Below, piece after piece: positions 1-12,700 of a stretch of 64,000 bases of DNA; position 1 is the first letter of the stretch; every line of letters begins with the position of its first letter. The position numbers and the translations under genes were made by a program. Source of the stretch: Larix kaempferi (Eukaryota; Streptophyta; Pinopsida; Pinales; Pinaceae); NCBI GenBank assembly GCA_027924585.1, contig BSBM01001447.1, positions 1,116,001-1,180,000 on the forward strand, given 5' to 3'. The notes under the pieces are model-generated. The model did not search any database and was not told the DNA's origin. It saw only the letters and a program-made list of their open reading frames with translations.

Positions 1-313
1 AAATTGAGCATAGATTTGGATGTCCCGTTGGTAGACAAATACGCACGCCAACTTTCATGACGTTTTGAGCTATTTTCTCACCCTTTAAGCCTAAGTCTAG
101 CGAAAACGTACGGTCGAGTTTCGAATTTGACCGACTTCTCGGAATTAAAAATTGAGCATAGATTTGGATGTCCCGTTGGTAGACAAATGTGCATGCCAAC
201 TTTTGTGACGTTCTGAGCTATTTTCTCACCCTTTAAGCCTAAGTCTAGCGAAAATGCACGATCGATTTTCAACTTTGACCAACTTCTCACAATTTAAATT
301 TGAGAATAGATTT

Positions 314-461
314 TGATGTCACATTTGTAGACATGCGTGCACTACAAATTTCGTGATTTTACGAACTAATTTCACACACTTTAATCCCAAGTCTAGAGAA
401 AACGCATGGTGGCATTGCGACTTTGACCAATTTCTTGGAATTGAAATTTGAGAATAGTTTT
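314..461. repeat. Strongly diverged marker monomer (copy 1)
   Basis: Still 148 bp, but clearly aberrant: CATTTGTAGACATGCGTGC, ACTACAA, a GATTTTACGAAC in place of GACGTTCCGAGC, and GGTGGCATTGCGAC in place of GGTCGAGTTTCAAC. It occurs once per large repeat copy, so it is a natural phase marker. Confidence 0.85.
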
Positions 462-1053
462 GGATGTCCCATTGGTAGACAAGCATGCACACCAACTTTC
501 GTGACGCTCCGAGCTATTTTCTCACCCTTTAAGCCTAAGACTAGCGAAAACGCACGGTCGAGTTTCGAATTTGACCAACTTCTCGGAATTAAAAATTGAG
601 CATAGATTTGGATGTCCCGTTGGTAGACAAATGCGCATGCCAACTTTCATGACGTTCCGATCTATTTTCTCCCCCTTTAAGCCTAAGTATAGCGAAAACG
701 CACGATCGAGTTTCAACTTTGACCAACTTCTCGGAGTTGAAATTTGAGAATACTTTTGGATGTTCCATTGGTAGACAAGCGTCCACATCAACTTTCGTGA
801 CATTCCAATCTATTTTCTCCCCCTTTAAGCCCAAGTCTAGCGAAAACGCACGGTCGAGATTCCAATTTGACCAACTTCTCGAATTTTAAAATTGAGCATA
901 GATTTGGATGTCCCGTTGGTAGACAAATGCGCACGCCAACTTTCGTGACGTTCCGAGCTATTTTCTCACCCTTTAAGCCTAAGTCTAGCGAAAACACACC
1001 ATCGAGTTTTGAATTTGACCAACTTCTCGGAAATAAAAATTGAGCATAGATTT

Positions 1054-1201
1054 GGATGTCCCGTTGGTAGACAAATGCGCACACCAAATTTCGTGAAATT
1101 CCGAGCTATTTTCTCACCCTTTAAGCACAAGTCTAGCGAAAATGCACGGTCGAGTTTCAACTTTGACAAACTTCTCGGAATTGAAATTTGAGAATAGTTT
1201 T
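1054..1201. repeat. Exemplar monomer, type A
   Basis: Exactly 148 bp from one GGATGT to the next. Type A is recognised by GAGCATAGATTTGG just upstream, then CCCGTTGGTAGAC and AAATGCGCAC. It is often followed by the CTCACCCTTTAAGCCTAAGT variant of the conserved block. It is the commonest type and nearly always follows type B. Confidence 0.85.
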
Positions 1202-1794
1202 GGATGTCCCATTGGTAGACAAGCGTCCACACCAACTTTCGTGACGTTCCGAGCTATTTTCTCCCCCTTTAAGCCCAACTCTAGCGAAAACGCACGGTCG
1301 AGTTTCGAATTTGACCAACTTTTTCGGAATTGAAAATTCAGCATAGATTTGGATGTCCCGTTGGTAGACAAATGCGCACGCTAAATTTCGTGACGTTCAG
1401 AGCTAATTTCTCACCCTTTAAGCCTAAGTCTAGAGAAAACGCACGGTCGAGTTTCGAATTTGACCAACTTCTCGGAATTAAAAATTGAGCATAGATTTGG
1501 ATGTCCCATTGGTAGACAAATGCGCATGCCAACTTTCGTGACATTCCGAACTATTTTCTCACCCTTTAAGCCCAAGTCTAGCGAAAATGCACGGTCGAGT
1601 TTCAAATTTGACTAACTTCTCGGAATTGAAATTTGAGAATAGTTTTGGATGTCCCATTGGTAGACAAGCGTCCACACCAAGTTTCGTGACGTCCCGAGCT
1701 ATTTTCTCCGCCTTTAAGCCCAAGTCTAGCGAAAACGCATGGTCGAGTTTCGAATTTGACCAACTTCTCGGAATTGAAAATTGAGCATAGATTT

Positions 1795-1897
1795 GGATGT
1801 CCCGTTGGTAGACAAATGCGCACACCAACTTTCATGACGTTCCGAGCTATTTTCAACTTTGACCAACTTCTCGGAATTTAAATTGGTGAATAGATTT
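1795..1897. repeat. Truncated monomer, 45-bp deletion (103 bp)
   Basis: Compared with intact monomers, 45 bp between two ATTTTC hexamers is missing. One ATTTTC remains at 1849, so the CCCTTTAAGCC and TCTAGCGAAAA blocks are lost. Confidence 0.88.
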
Positions 1898-2193
1898 GTA
1901 TGTCAGATTGGTAGACGAGCGTCCACGACAACTTTCGTAACGTTCCGAGCTATTTTCACACCATTTAAGCCCAAGTCTAACGAAAACGCATGATCTAGTT
2001 TCAACTTTGACTAACTTCTCGGAATTGAAATTTGAGAATAGTTTTGGATGTCGCATTGGTAGACAAGCGTCCACACCAAGTTTCGTGACGTCCCGAGCTA
2101 TTTTCTCCGCCTTTAAGCCCAAGTCTAGCGAAAACGCATGGTCGAGTTTCGAATTTGACCAACTTCTCGGAATTGAAAATTGAGCATAGATTT

Positions 2194-2296
2194 GGATGTC
2201 CCGTTGGTAGACAAATGCGCACGCCAACTTTCGTGACGTTCCGAGCTATTTTCAACTTTGACCAACTTCTCGGAATTTAAATTTGCGAATAGATTT
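2194..2296. repeat. Truncated monomer, 45-bp deletion (103 bp)
   Basis: Second copy of the ATTTTC-flanked loss, 399 bp downstream of the first, with GCGAATAG at its 3' side. Confidence 0.88.
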
Positions 2297-2444
2297 GGAT
2301 GTCAGATTGGTAGACGAGCGTCCACGGCAACTTTCGTAACGTTCCGAGCTATTTTCCCACCCTTTAAGCCCAAGTCTAACGAAAACGCACGATCGAGTTT
2401 CAACTTTGACTAACTTCTCGGAATTGAAATTTGAGAATAGTTTT

Positions 2445-2592
2445 GGATGTCCCATTGGTAGACAAGCGTCCACACCAAGTTTCGTGACGTCCCGAGCTAT
2501 TTTCTCCGCCTTTAAGCCCAAGTCTAGCGAAAACGCATGGTCGAGTTTCGAATTTGACCAACTTCTCGGAATTGAAAATTGAGCATAGATTT
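2445..2592. repeat. Exemplar monomer, type B
   Basis: Exactly 148 bp, GGATGT to GGATGT. Type B is marked by GAGAATAGTTTTGGATGT, CCCATTGGTAGACAAGCGTCC, ACACC instead of ACGCC, and a following CTCCCCCTTTAAGCCCAAGT or close variant (here CTCCGCC). This copy carries the local variant CCAAGTTTCGTGACGTCCCG shared with the neighbouring 399-bp units. Confidence 0.85.
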
Positions 2593-2695
2593 GGATGTCC
2601 CGTTGGTAGACAAATGCGCACACCAACTTTCATGACGTTCCGAGCTATTTTCAACTTTGACCAACTTCTCGGAATTTAAATTGGTGAATAGATTT
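2593..2695. repeat. Truncated monomer, 45-bp deletion (103 bp)
   Basis: Third copy; its 3' side (GGTGAATAG) matches the first copy rather than the second. Confidence 0.88.
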
Positions 2696-2991
2696 GTATG
2701 TCAGATTGGTAGACGAGCGTCCACGACAACTTTCGTAACGTTCCGAGCTATTTTCACACCATTTAAGCCCAAGTCTAACGAAAACGCATGATCTAGTTTC
2801 AACTTTGACTAACTTCTCGGAATTGAAATTTGAGAATAGTTTTGGATGTCGCATTGGTAGACAAACGTCCACACCAACTTTCGTGACGTTCCGAGCTATT
2901 TTCTCTCCCTTTAAGCCCAAGTCTAGTGAAAACGCACGGTCGAGTTTCGAATTTGACCAACTTCTCGGAATTGAAAATTGAGCATAGATTT

Positions 2992-3094
2992 GGATGTCCC
3001 GTTGGTAGACAAATGCGCACGCCAACTTTCGTGACGTTCCGAGCTATTTTCAACTTTGACCAACTTCTCGGAATTTAAATTTGCGAATAGATTT
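2992..3094. repeat. Truncated monomer, 45-bp deletion (103 bp)
   Basis: Fourth and last copy in HOR copy 1; its 3' side matches the second copy. Confidence 0.88.
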
Positions 3095-6000
3095 GGATGT
3101 CAGATTGGTAGACGAGCGTCCACGGCAACTTTCGTAACGTTCCGAGCTATTTTCCCACCCTTTAAGCCCAAGTCTAACGAAAACGCACGATCGAGTTTCA
3201 ACTTTGACTAACTTCTCGGAATTGAAATTTGAGAATAGTTTTGGATGTCGCATTGGTAGACAAGCGTGCACACCAACTTTCGTAACGTTCTGAGTTATTT
3301 TCTCTCCCTTTAAGCCCAAGTCTAGCGAAAATGCACGGTCGAGTTTCGAATTTGACCAACTTCTCAGAATTGAAAATTGAGCATAGATTTGGATGTCCCG
3401 TTGGTAGAAAAATGCGCACGCCAACTTTCGTGACGTTCCGAGCTATTTTCTCACCCTTTAAGCCTAAGTCTAGCAAAATGCACGGTCGATTTTCAACTTT
3501 GACAAACTTCTCGGAATTTAAATTTGAGAATGGATTTGGATGTCAGATTGGTAGACGAGCGTCCACGCCAACTTTCGTAACGTTCCGAGCTATTTTCACA
3601 CCCTTTAAGCCCAAGTCTAGCGAAAACGCACAATCGAGTTTCAACTTTGACTAACTTCTCGGAATTGAAATTCGAGAATAGTTTTGGATGTCCCATTGGT
3701 AGACAAGCGTCCACGCCAACTCTCGTGACGTTCCGAGCTATTTTCTCCCCCTTTCAGCGCAAGTCTAGCGAAAACGCACGGTCGAGTTTCAAATTTGACC
3801 AACTTCTCGGAATATAAATTTGGGCATAGATTTGGATGTCCCGTTGGTAGACAAATGCACATGCCAACTTTCGTGACGTTCCGAGCTATTTTCTTCGCCT
3901 TTAAGCCCAACTCTAGCGAAAACGCACGGTCGAGTTTCGAATTTGACCAACTTCTCAGAATTGAAAATTGAGCATAGATTTGGATGTCCCGTTGGTAGAC
4001 AAATGCGCATGCCAACTTTCGTGACGTTCCAAGCTATTTTCTCACCCTTTAAGCCCAAGTCTAGCGAAAATGCACGGTCGATTTTCAACTTTGACAAACT
4101 TCTCGGAATTTAAATTTGAGAATGGATTTGGATGTCACATTGGTAGACGAGCGTCCACGCCAACTTTCGTAACGTTCCGAGCTATTTTCACACCCTTTAA
4201 GCCCAAGTCTAGCGAAAACGCACGATCGAGTTTCAACTTTGACTAACTTCTCGGAATTGAAATTTGAGAATAGATTTGGATGTCCCATTGGTAGACAAGC
4301 GTCCACACCAACGTTCGTGACGTTCCGAGCTATTTTCTCCCCCTTTAATCCCAAGTCTAGCGAAAACGCACGGTCGAGTTTCAAATTTGACCAACTTCTC
4401 GGAATTGAAAATTGAACATAGATTTGGATGTCCTGTTGGTAGACAAAAGTGCACGCCAACTTTCGTGACGTTTCAAGCTATTTTCTCGCCTTTTCAGCCC
4501 AAGTCTAGTAAAAACCCACGGTCGATTTTCAACTTTGACCAACTTCTCGGAATTTAAATTGAGAATAGATTTTGATGTCCCATTTGTAGACATGTGCGCA
4601 CAGCTACTTTAATGACATTACGAGCTAATTTCACATCCTTTAAGCTCAATTCTAGCGAAAACGCACGATCGAGTTTCAACTTTGACCAACTTCTCGGAAT
4701 TGAAATTTGAGAATAGTTTTGAATGTTCCACTGGTAGACAAGCGTCCACACCAACTTTCGTGACGTTCCGAGCTATTTTCTCCCCCTTTAAGCCCAAGTC
4801 TAGCGAAAACGCACGGTCGAGTTTCCAATTTGACCAACTTCTCGGAATTGAAAATTGAGCATAGATTGGGATGTCCCGTTGGTAGACAAATGCTCATGAC
4901 AGCTTTCGTGACGTTCCGAGTTATTTTCTCACCCTTTAAGCCTAAGTCTAACGAAAATGCACAGTCGATTTTCAACTTTGACCAAATTCTTGGAATTTAA
5001 ATTTGAGAATAGATTTGGATGTCACATTGGTAGACGAGCGTCCACGCCAACTTTAGTGACGTTCCGAGCTATTTTCACACCCTTTAAGCCCAAGTCTAGC
5101 GAAAACGCATGATCGAGTTTCAACTTTGACTAACTTCTCGGAATTGAAATTTGAGAATAGTTTTGGATGTCCCATTGGTAGACAAGCGTCCACACCAACT
5201 TTCGTGACGTTCCGAGCTATTTTTTCCCCCTTTAAGCCCAAGTCTAGCGAAAACGCGCGGTCGAGTTTTGAATTTCACCAACTTCTTGGAATGTAAAATC
5301 GAGCATAGATTTGGATGTCCCGTTGGCAGACAAATGCGCACGCCAACTTTCGTGACGTTCCGAGCTATTTTCTCACCCATTAGGCCTAAGTCTAGCGAAA
5401 ACGCACAGTCGAGTTTCAAATTCGACCAACTTCTCAGAATTGAAAATTGAGCATAGATTTGGATGTCCCGTTGGTAGAAAAATGCGCACGCCAACTTTCG
5501 TGACGTTCCGAGCTATTTTCTCACCCTTTAAGCCCAAGTGTAGCGAAAATGCACGATCGAGTTTCAACTTTGACTAACTTCTCGAATTGAAATTTGAGAA
5601 TAGTTTTGGATGTCCCATTGGTAGACAAGCGTCCACACCAACTTTCGTGACGTTCCGAGCTATTTTCACACCCTTTAAGCCCAACTCTAGCGAAAACGCA
5701 CGGTCGAGTTTCGAATCTAAACAACTTCTCGGAATTGAAAATTGAGCATAGATTTGGATGTCCCGTTGGCAGACAAATGCGCACGCCAGCTTTCGTGACG
5801 TTCTGAGCTATTTTCTCACTCTTTAAGCGTAACTCTAGCGAAAATGCACGGTCGGTTTTCAACTTTGACCAACTTCTCGAAATATAAATTTGAGAATAGA
5901 TTTGGATGTCACATTGGTAGACGAGCGCCCACGCCAACTTTTGTGACATTCTAAGCCATTTTCACACCCTTTAAGCCCAAGTCTAGCAAAAACGCACAGT

Positions 6001-8812
6001 TGAGTTTTGAATTTGACCAACTTCTCAGAATTTAAATTTGAGAATGGATTTGGATGTCCCATTGGTAGACAAATGCGCACGCCAACGTTTGTCACATTAT
6101 GAGCTAATTTCACACCCTTTAAGCTCACGTCTAGTGAAAATGCACGGTCGATTTTCAACTTTGACCAACTTCTCGGAATATAAATTTGAGAATAGATTTG
6201 GATGTCACATTGGTAGACGAGCGTCCACTCTAACTTTCGTGACGTTCCGATCTATCTTCTCCCCCTTTAAACCCACGTCTAGTGTAAACGCACGATCGAG
6301 TTTCAACTTTGATCAACTTCTCAGAATTGAATTTTTAGAATAGTTTTGGATGTCCCAACTGTAGACAAGCGTCCACACCAACTTTCGTGACGTTCCGAGC
6401 TATTTTCTCACCCTTTAAGCCTAATTCTAGCGAAAACGCACGGTCGAGTTTCGAATTTGACCAACTTCTCGGAATTAAAAATTGAGCATAGATTTGGATG
6501 TCCCGTTGGTAGACAAATGCGCACGCCAACTTTGGTCACATTACGAGCTAATTTCACACCCGTTAAGCTGAAGTCGAGCGAAAACGCACGGTCGAGTTTT
6601 GAATTTGACCAACTTCTTGGCATTGAAAACTGAGCATAGATTTGGATGTACCATTGGTAGAAAAATGCACACGCCAACTTTCGTGACGTTCCGAGCTATT
6701 TTCTCACCCTTTAAGCCTAAGTCTAGCGAAAACGCACGGTCAAGTTTCGAATTTGACCAACTTCTCGGGATTAAAAATTGAGCATAGATTTGGATGTGCC
6801 ATTGGTAAACAAGCGTCCACACCAACTTTCGTGACATTCCGAGCTATTTTCTCACCCTTTAAGCCCAAGTCTAGCGAAAATGCACGGTCGATTTTCAACT
6901 TTGACCAACTTCTCGAAATATAAATTTGAGAATAGATTTGGATGTCACATTGGTAGACGAGCGTCCACGCCATCTTTCGTGACGTTCCGATCTATTTTCT
7001 CCCCTTTAAGCCCAAGTCTAGCGAAAACGCACGATCGAGTTTCAACTTTGACCAACTTCTCGGAATTGAAATTTGAGAATAGTTTTGGATGTCCCATTGG
7101 TAGACAAGCGTCCACAACAACTTTCATGACGTTCCGAGCTATTTTCTCCCCCTTTAAGCCCAAGTCTAGCGAAAACGCACGGTCGAGTTTCAAATTTGAC
7201 CAACTTTTCAGAATTTTAAATTGAGCATAGATTTGGATGTCCCGTTGGTAGACAAACGCCCACGCCAACTTTCGTGACATTCCGAGCCATTTTCACACCC
7301 TTTAAGCCCAAGTCTAGCGAAAACGCACGATCGAGTTTCAACTTTGACTAACTTCTCGGAATTGAAATTTGAGAATAGTTTTGGATGTCCCATTGGTAGA
7401 CAAACGTCCACACCAAGTTTCGTGACGTCCCGAGCTATTTTCTCACCCTTTAAGCCTAAGTCTAGCGAAAACGCACGGTCGAGTTTCGAATTTGACCAAC
7501 TTCTCGGAATTAAAAATTGAGCATAGATTTGGATGTCCCGTTGGTAGAAAAATGCGCACGCCAACTTTCGTGACATTCCGAGCTATTTTCTCACCCTTTA
7601 AGCCCAAGTCTAGCGAAAAAGCACGGTCGATTTTCAACTTTGACCAACTTCTCAGAATATAAATTTGAGAATAGATTTGGATGTCACATTGCTAGACGAG
7701 CGTCCACGCCAACTTTTGTGACGTTTCGAGCTATTTTCACACCCTTTAATCCCAAGTCTAGCGAAAACGCACGGTCGAGTTTCGAATTTGACCAACTTCT
7801 CGGAATTAAAAATTGAGCATAGATTTGGATGTCCCGTTGGTAGACAAATACGCACGCCAACTTTTGTCACATTACGAGCTAATTTCACACCCTTTAAGCT
7901 CAAGTCTAGTAAAAATGGACGGTCGATTTTCAACTTTGATCAACTTCTCGGAATATAAATTTGAGAATAGATTTGGATGTCACATTGGTAGACGAGAGTC
8001 CACTCTAATTTTCGTGAAGTTCCGATCTATCTTCTCCCCCTTTAAACCCAAGTCTAGCGAAAACGCACGATCGAGTTTCAACTTTAACCAACTTCTCGGA
8101 ATTGAAATTTGAGAATAGATTTGGATGTCCCATTGGTAGGCAAGCGTCCACACGAACGTTTGTGACGTTCCGAGCTATATTCTCCCTCCTTAAGCCCAAG
8201 TCTAGTGAAAACGCACGGTCAAGTTTCGAATTTGACCAACTTCTCGGAATTGAAAATTGAGAATAGATTTGGATGTCCCGTTGGCGGACAAATGCGCACG
8301 CCAACTTTCGTGACGTTCCGAGCTATTTTCACACCCTTTAAGCCCAAGTCTAGCGAAAGCGCACGATTGAGTTTCAACTTTGTCCAACTTCTCGGAATCG
8401 AAATTCGAGAATAGTTTTGGATGTCCCATTGGTAGAAAAGTGTCCACACCAACTTTCGTGATGTTCCGAGCTATTTTCTCCCCCTTTAAGCCCAAGTCTA
8501 GCAAAACGCACGATCGAGTTTCAACTTTGACTAACTTCTCGGAATTGAAGTTTGAGAATAGTTTGGGATGTCCCATTGGTACACGAGCGTCCACGCCAAC
8601 TTTCGTAACGTTCCGAGTTATTTTCACACCCTTTAAGCCCAAGTCTAGTGAAAACGCACGGTCGAGTTTCAAATTTGACCAACTTCTCAGAAAAAAAAAT
8701 TGAGCATAGATTTGGCTGTCCTGTTGGTAGACAAATGTGCACGCCAACTTTCGTGACTTTCCGACCTATTTTCTCACCCTTTAATCCTAAGTCTAGCGAA
8801 AATGCACGGTCG
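3050..8812. repeat. Low-order satellite segment present only in HOR copy 1
   Basis: Copies 2 and 3 join the sequence equivalent to 3046 directly to the sequence equivalent to about 8813 (offset falls from 23,418 to 17,651, a difference of 5,767, close to 39x148). I see no large block duplicated inside this segment; monomers vary individually and often follow C-B-A order. It includes a second strongly diverged monomer near 4.57-4.70 kb with CATTTGTAGACATGTGCGC and ATGACATTACGAGC. It looks like older, less homogenised array. Confidence 0.7.
3538..3685. repeat. Exemplar monomer, type C
   Basis: Exactly 148 bp. Type C has AATATAAATTTGAGAATAG or AATTTAAATTTG upstream, CACATTGG (here AGATTGG), GTAGACGAGCGTCCACGCC, and then CACACCCTTTAAGCCCAAGT. 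It often precedes type B. Confidence 0.82.
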
Positions 8813-8816
8813 ATTT

Positions 8817-9765
8817 TCAACTTTAACCAACTTCTCGGAATATAAATTTGAGAATAGATTTGGATGTCGCATTGGTAGGCGAGGGTCCACACCAACTTTC
8901 GTGAAGTTCCGAGCTATTTTCACTCCCTTTAAGCCCAAGTCAAGTGAAAATGCACGATTGAGTTTCAACTTTGACCAACTTCTCGAAATTTAAATTTGAG
9001 AATAGTTTTGGATGTCGCATTGGTAGGCGAGGGTCCACGCCAACTTTCGTGAAGTTCTGAGTTATTTTCACACCCTTTAAGCCCAAGTCTAGCGAAAATG
9101 CACGATCGAGTTTCAACTTTGACCAACTTCTCGGAATTGAAATTTGAGAATAGTTTTGGATGTCCCATTGGTAGACAAGCATCCACACCAACTTTCATGA
9201 CGTTCCGAGCTATTTTCTCCCCCTTTAAGCCCAAGTCTAGCGAAAACGCACGGTCGAGTTTCCAATTTGACCAACTTCTCAGAATAGAAAATTGAGCATA
9301 GATTTGGATGTCATGTTGGTAGACAAATGCGCACGCCAACGTTCGTGACGTTCTGAGCTATTTTCTCACCCTTTAATCCTAAGTCTAGCGAAAACATACG
9401 GTCGAGTTTCGAATTTGACCAACTTCTCGGAATTAAAAATTGAGCATAGATTTGGATGTCCCGTTGGTAGAAAAATGCGCACGCCAACTTTCGTCACATT
9501 ACGAGCTAATGGATTTCGATGTCACATTAGTAGACGAGCGTCCACGCCAACTTTCGTGACATTCTGAGCTATTTTCACACCCTTTAGGCCCAAGTCTAGC
9601 GAAAACACACGATCGAGTTTCAACTTTGACTAACTTCTCGGAATTGAAATTTGAGAATAGTTTTGGATGTCCCATTGGTAGACAAGCGTCCACACCAACT
9701 TTCGTGACGTTCTGAGCTATTTTCTCCCCCTTTAAGCCCAAGTCTAGTGAAAAACGCACGGTCAA
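8817..9765. repeat. Type D-rich block, older relative of 15.1-16.0 kb
   Basis: The sequence order (two type D monomers, type B, type A, then the 85-bp-deleted monomer) matches 15.1-16.0 kb at offset 6,280 and 26.47-27.4 kb at offset 17,651. It is therefore the copy 1 anchor of the block that was repeatedly amplified elsewhere. Confidence 0.75.
9454..9516. repeat. Truncated monomer, 85-bp deletion (63 bp)
   Basis: GAGCTAAT is fused directly to GGATTTCGATGTCAC. Intact relatives (for example near 6.55 and 14.6 kb) carry about 85 bp between these, bounded by AAT on both sides. 148-85 = 63, exactly the spacing seen. Confidence 0.87.
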
Positions 9766-12700
9766 GTTTCGAATTTGACCAACTTCTGGGAATTAAAAAT
9801 TGAGCATAGATTTGGATGTCCCGTTGGTAGACAAATGCGCACACCAACTTTCGTGACGTTCCGAGCTATTTTCTCACCCTTTAAGCCTAAGTGTAGCGAA
9901 AATGCATGGTCGATTTTCAACTTTGACCAACTTCTCGGAATTTAAATTTGCGAATGGATTTGGATGTCACATTTGTAGACGAGCGTCCACGCCAACTTTC
10001 GTGACGTTCCGAGCTATTTTCGCACCCTTTAAGCCCAAGTCTAGCGAAAACGCACGATTGAGTTTCAACTTTGACTAACTTCTCGGAATTGAAATTTGAG
10101 AATAGTTTTGGATGTCCCATTGGTACACGAGCGTCCATGCCAACTTTCGTGACGTTCCGAGCTATTTTCTCCCCCTTTAAGCCCAAGTCTAGCGAAAATG
10201 CACGATCGAGTTTCAACTTTGACTAACTTCTCGGAATTGAAATTTGAGAATAGTTTTGGATGTCCGATTGGTACACGAGCGTCCACGCCAACTTTCGTGA
10301 CGTTCCGAGCTATTTTCACACCCTTTAAGCCCAAGTCTAGCGAAAGCGCACGATCGAGTTTCAACTTTGTCCAACTTCTCGGAATCGAAATTCGAGAATA
10401 GTTTTGGATGTCCCATTGGTAGACAAGCGTCCACACCAACTTTCATGACGTTCCGAGCTATTTTCTCCCCATTTAAGCCCAAGTCTAGCGAAAACGCACG
10501 GTCGAGTTTCAAAATTGACCAACTTCTCAGAATTGAAAATTGAGCATAGATTTGGGTGTCCCGTTGGTAGACAAATGCGCACGCCAACCTTCGTGACGTT
10601 CTGAGCTATTTTCACACCCTTTAAGCCCAAGTCTAGCGAAAGCGCACGATCGAGTTTCAACTTTGTCCAACTTCACAGAATCGAAATTCGAGATTAGTTT
10701 TGGATGTCCCATTGGTAGACAAGCGTCCACACCAACTTTCGTGACGTTCCGAGCTATTTTCTCTCCCTTTAAGCCCAAGTCTAGCGAAAACGCACAATCG
10801 AGTTTCGAATTTGATTAACTTCTCAGAGTTGAAAATTGAGAATAGTTTTGGATGTCCCATTGGTAGACAAGCGTCCACACCAACTTTCGTGACGTTCCGA
10901 GCTATTTTCTCCCCGTTTAAGCCCAAGTCAAGCGAAAACGCACGATCGAGTTTCAACTTTGACCAACTTCTTGGAATTGAAATTTGAGAATAGTTTTGGA
11001 TGTTCCATTGGTAGACAAGCGTCCACACCAACTTTCGTGACGTTTCGAGCTATTTTCTCCCCCTTTAAGCCCAAGTCTAGCGAAAACGAACGGTCGAGTT
11101 TCGAATTTGACCAACTTCTCGGAATTGAAAATTGAGTATAGATTTGGATGTCCCGTTGGTAGACAAATGCGCATGCCAACTTTCGTGACGTTCGGAGCTA
11201 TTTTCTCACCCTTTAAGCCTAAGTGTAGCGAAAATGCACGGTCGATTTTCAACTTTCACCAACTTCTCGGAATTTAAATTTGCGAATAGATTTGGTTGTC
11301 GCATTGGTAGGCGAGGGTCCACGCCAACTTTCGTGAAGTTCCGAGCTATTTTCACACCCTTTAAGCCCAAGTCTAGCGAAAACATACGATCGAGTTTCAA
11401 CTTTGACCAACTTCTCAGAATTGAAAATTGAACATAGATTTCAATGTCCCGTTGGTAGACAAATGCGCACGCAAACTTTCGTGACGTTCCGAGCTATTTT
11501 CTCACCCTTTAAGCCTAAGTCTAGCGAAAATGCATGGTCGATTTTCAACTTTGACCAACTTCTCAGAATATAAATTTGAGAATAGATTTAGATGTCACAT
11601 TGGTAGGCGAGGGTCCACGCCAACTTTCGTGAAGTTCCGAGCTATTTTCACACCCTTTAAGCCCAAGTCTAGCGAAAACGTACGATCGAGTTTCAACTTT
11701 GACCAACTTCTCGGAATTTAAATTTGAGAATAGTTTTGGATGTCCCATTGGTAGACGAGCGTCCACACCAACTTTCGTGACGTTCCGAGCTATTTTCTCC
11801 CCCTTTAAGCCCAAGTCTAGTGAAAACGCACGGTCGAGTTTCGAATTCGACCAACTTCTCGGAATTAAAAATTGAGCATAGATTTGGATGTCCTGTTGGT
11901 AAACAAATGCGCACACCAACTTTCATGACGTTCCGAGCTATTTTCTCACCCTTTAAGCCTAAGTGTAGCGAAAATGAACGGTCGATTTTCAACTTTGACC
12001 AACTTCTCGGAATTTAAATTTGCGAATGGATTTTGATGTCACATTAGTAGACGAGCGTCCACGCCAACTTTCGTGACGTTCCGAGCTATTTTCGCACCCT
12101 TTAAGCCCAAGTCTAGCGAAAACGCACGAACGAGTTTCAACGTTGACCAACTTCTCGGAATTTAAATTTGGGAATAGTTTTGGATGTCCCATTGGTAGAC
12201 GAGCGTCCACGCCAACTTTCGTGACGTTCCGAGCTATTTTCTCCCCCTTTAAGCCCAAGTCTAGCGAAAACGCACGATCGAGTTTCGAATTTGACCAACT
12301 TCTTGGAATTGAAAATTGAGCATAGATTTGGATGTCCCGTTGGTAGACAAATGCGCACGCCAACTTTTGTGACGTTCTGAGCTATTTTCTCACCCTTTAA
12401 GCCTAGGTCTAGCGAAAACGCATGGTCGAGTTTCGAATTTGACCAACTTCTCAGAATTTAAAATTGAGCATAGATTTCGATGTCCCATTGGTAGACAAAT
12501 GCTCACGCGAACTATCGTGACGTTCCGAGCTATTTTCGCACCCTTTAAGCCCAAGTCTAGCGAAAACGCACGACCGAGTTTCAACTTTGACTAACTTCTC
12601 GGAATTGAAAATTGAGAATAGTTTTGGATGTCCCATTGGTAGACAAGCGTCCACACCAACTTTCGTGACGTTCCAAGCTATTTTCTCCCCTTTTAAGCCC

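Larger units (their letters stand above)
1849..3045. repeat. 399-bp three-monomer repeat, three consecutive units
   Basis: Truncation junctions (ATTTTC followed by AACTTTGACC) lie at 1849, 2248, 2647 and 3046, spaced exactly 399 bp. Each unit is type C, type B and a 103-bp truncated type A (148+148+103). Units 1 and 3 share GGTGAATAGATTTGTATG and a CATGATCTAG variant, while unit 2 and the start of unit 4 share GCGAATAGATTTGGATG, so the local pattern alternates with a 798-bp super-period. Confidence 0.9.

Noticed and set aside
8202-8747. Longest minus-strand open frame, 181 codons, plus similar ones at 48451-48981, 47836-48357 and 61351-61872
   Set aside because: They are translations of the satellite. 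The monomer is 148 bp (1 mod 3), so a run reads the three frames in turn, and the peptides repeat the same segments found in dozens of overlapping frames. Length depends on chance loss of a stop in one monomer or on 1-bp indels. No start context, domain or codon bias.
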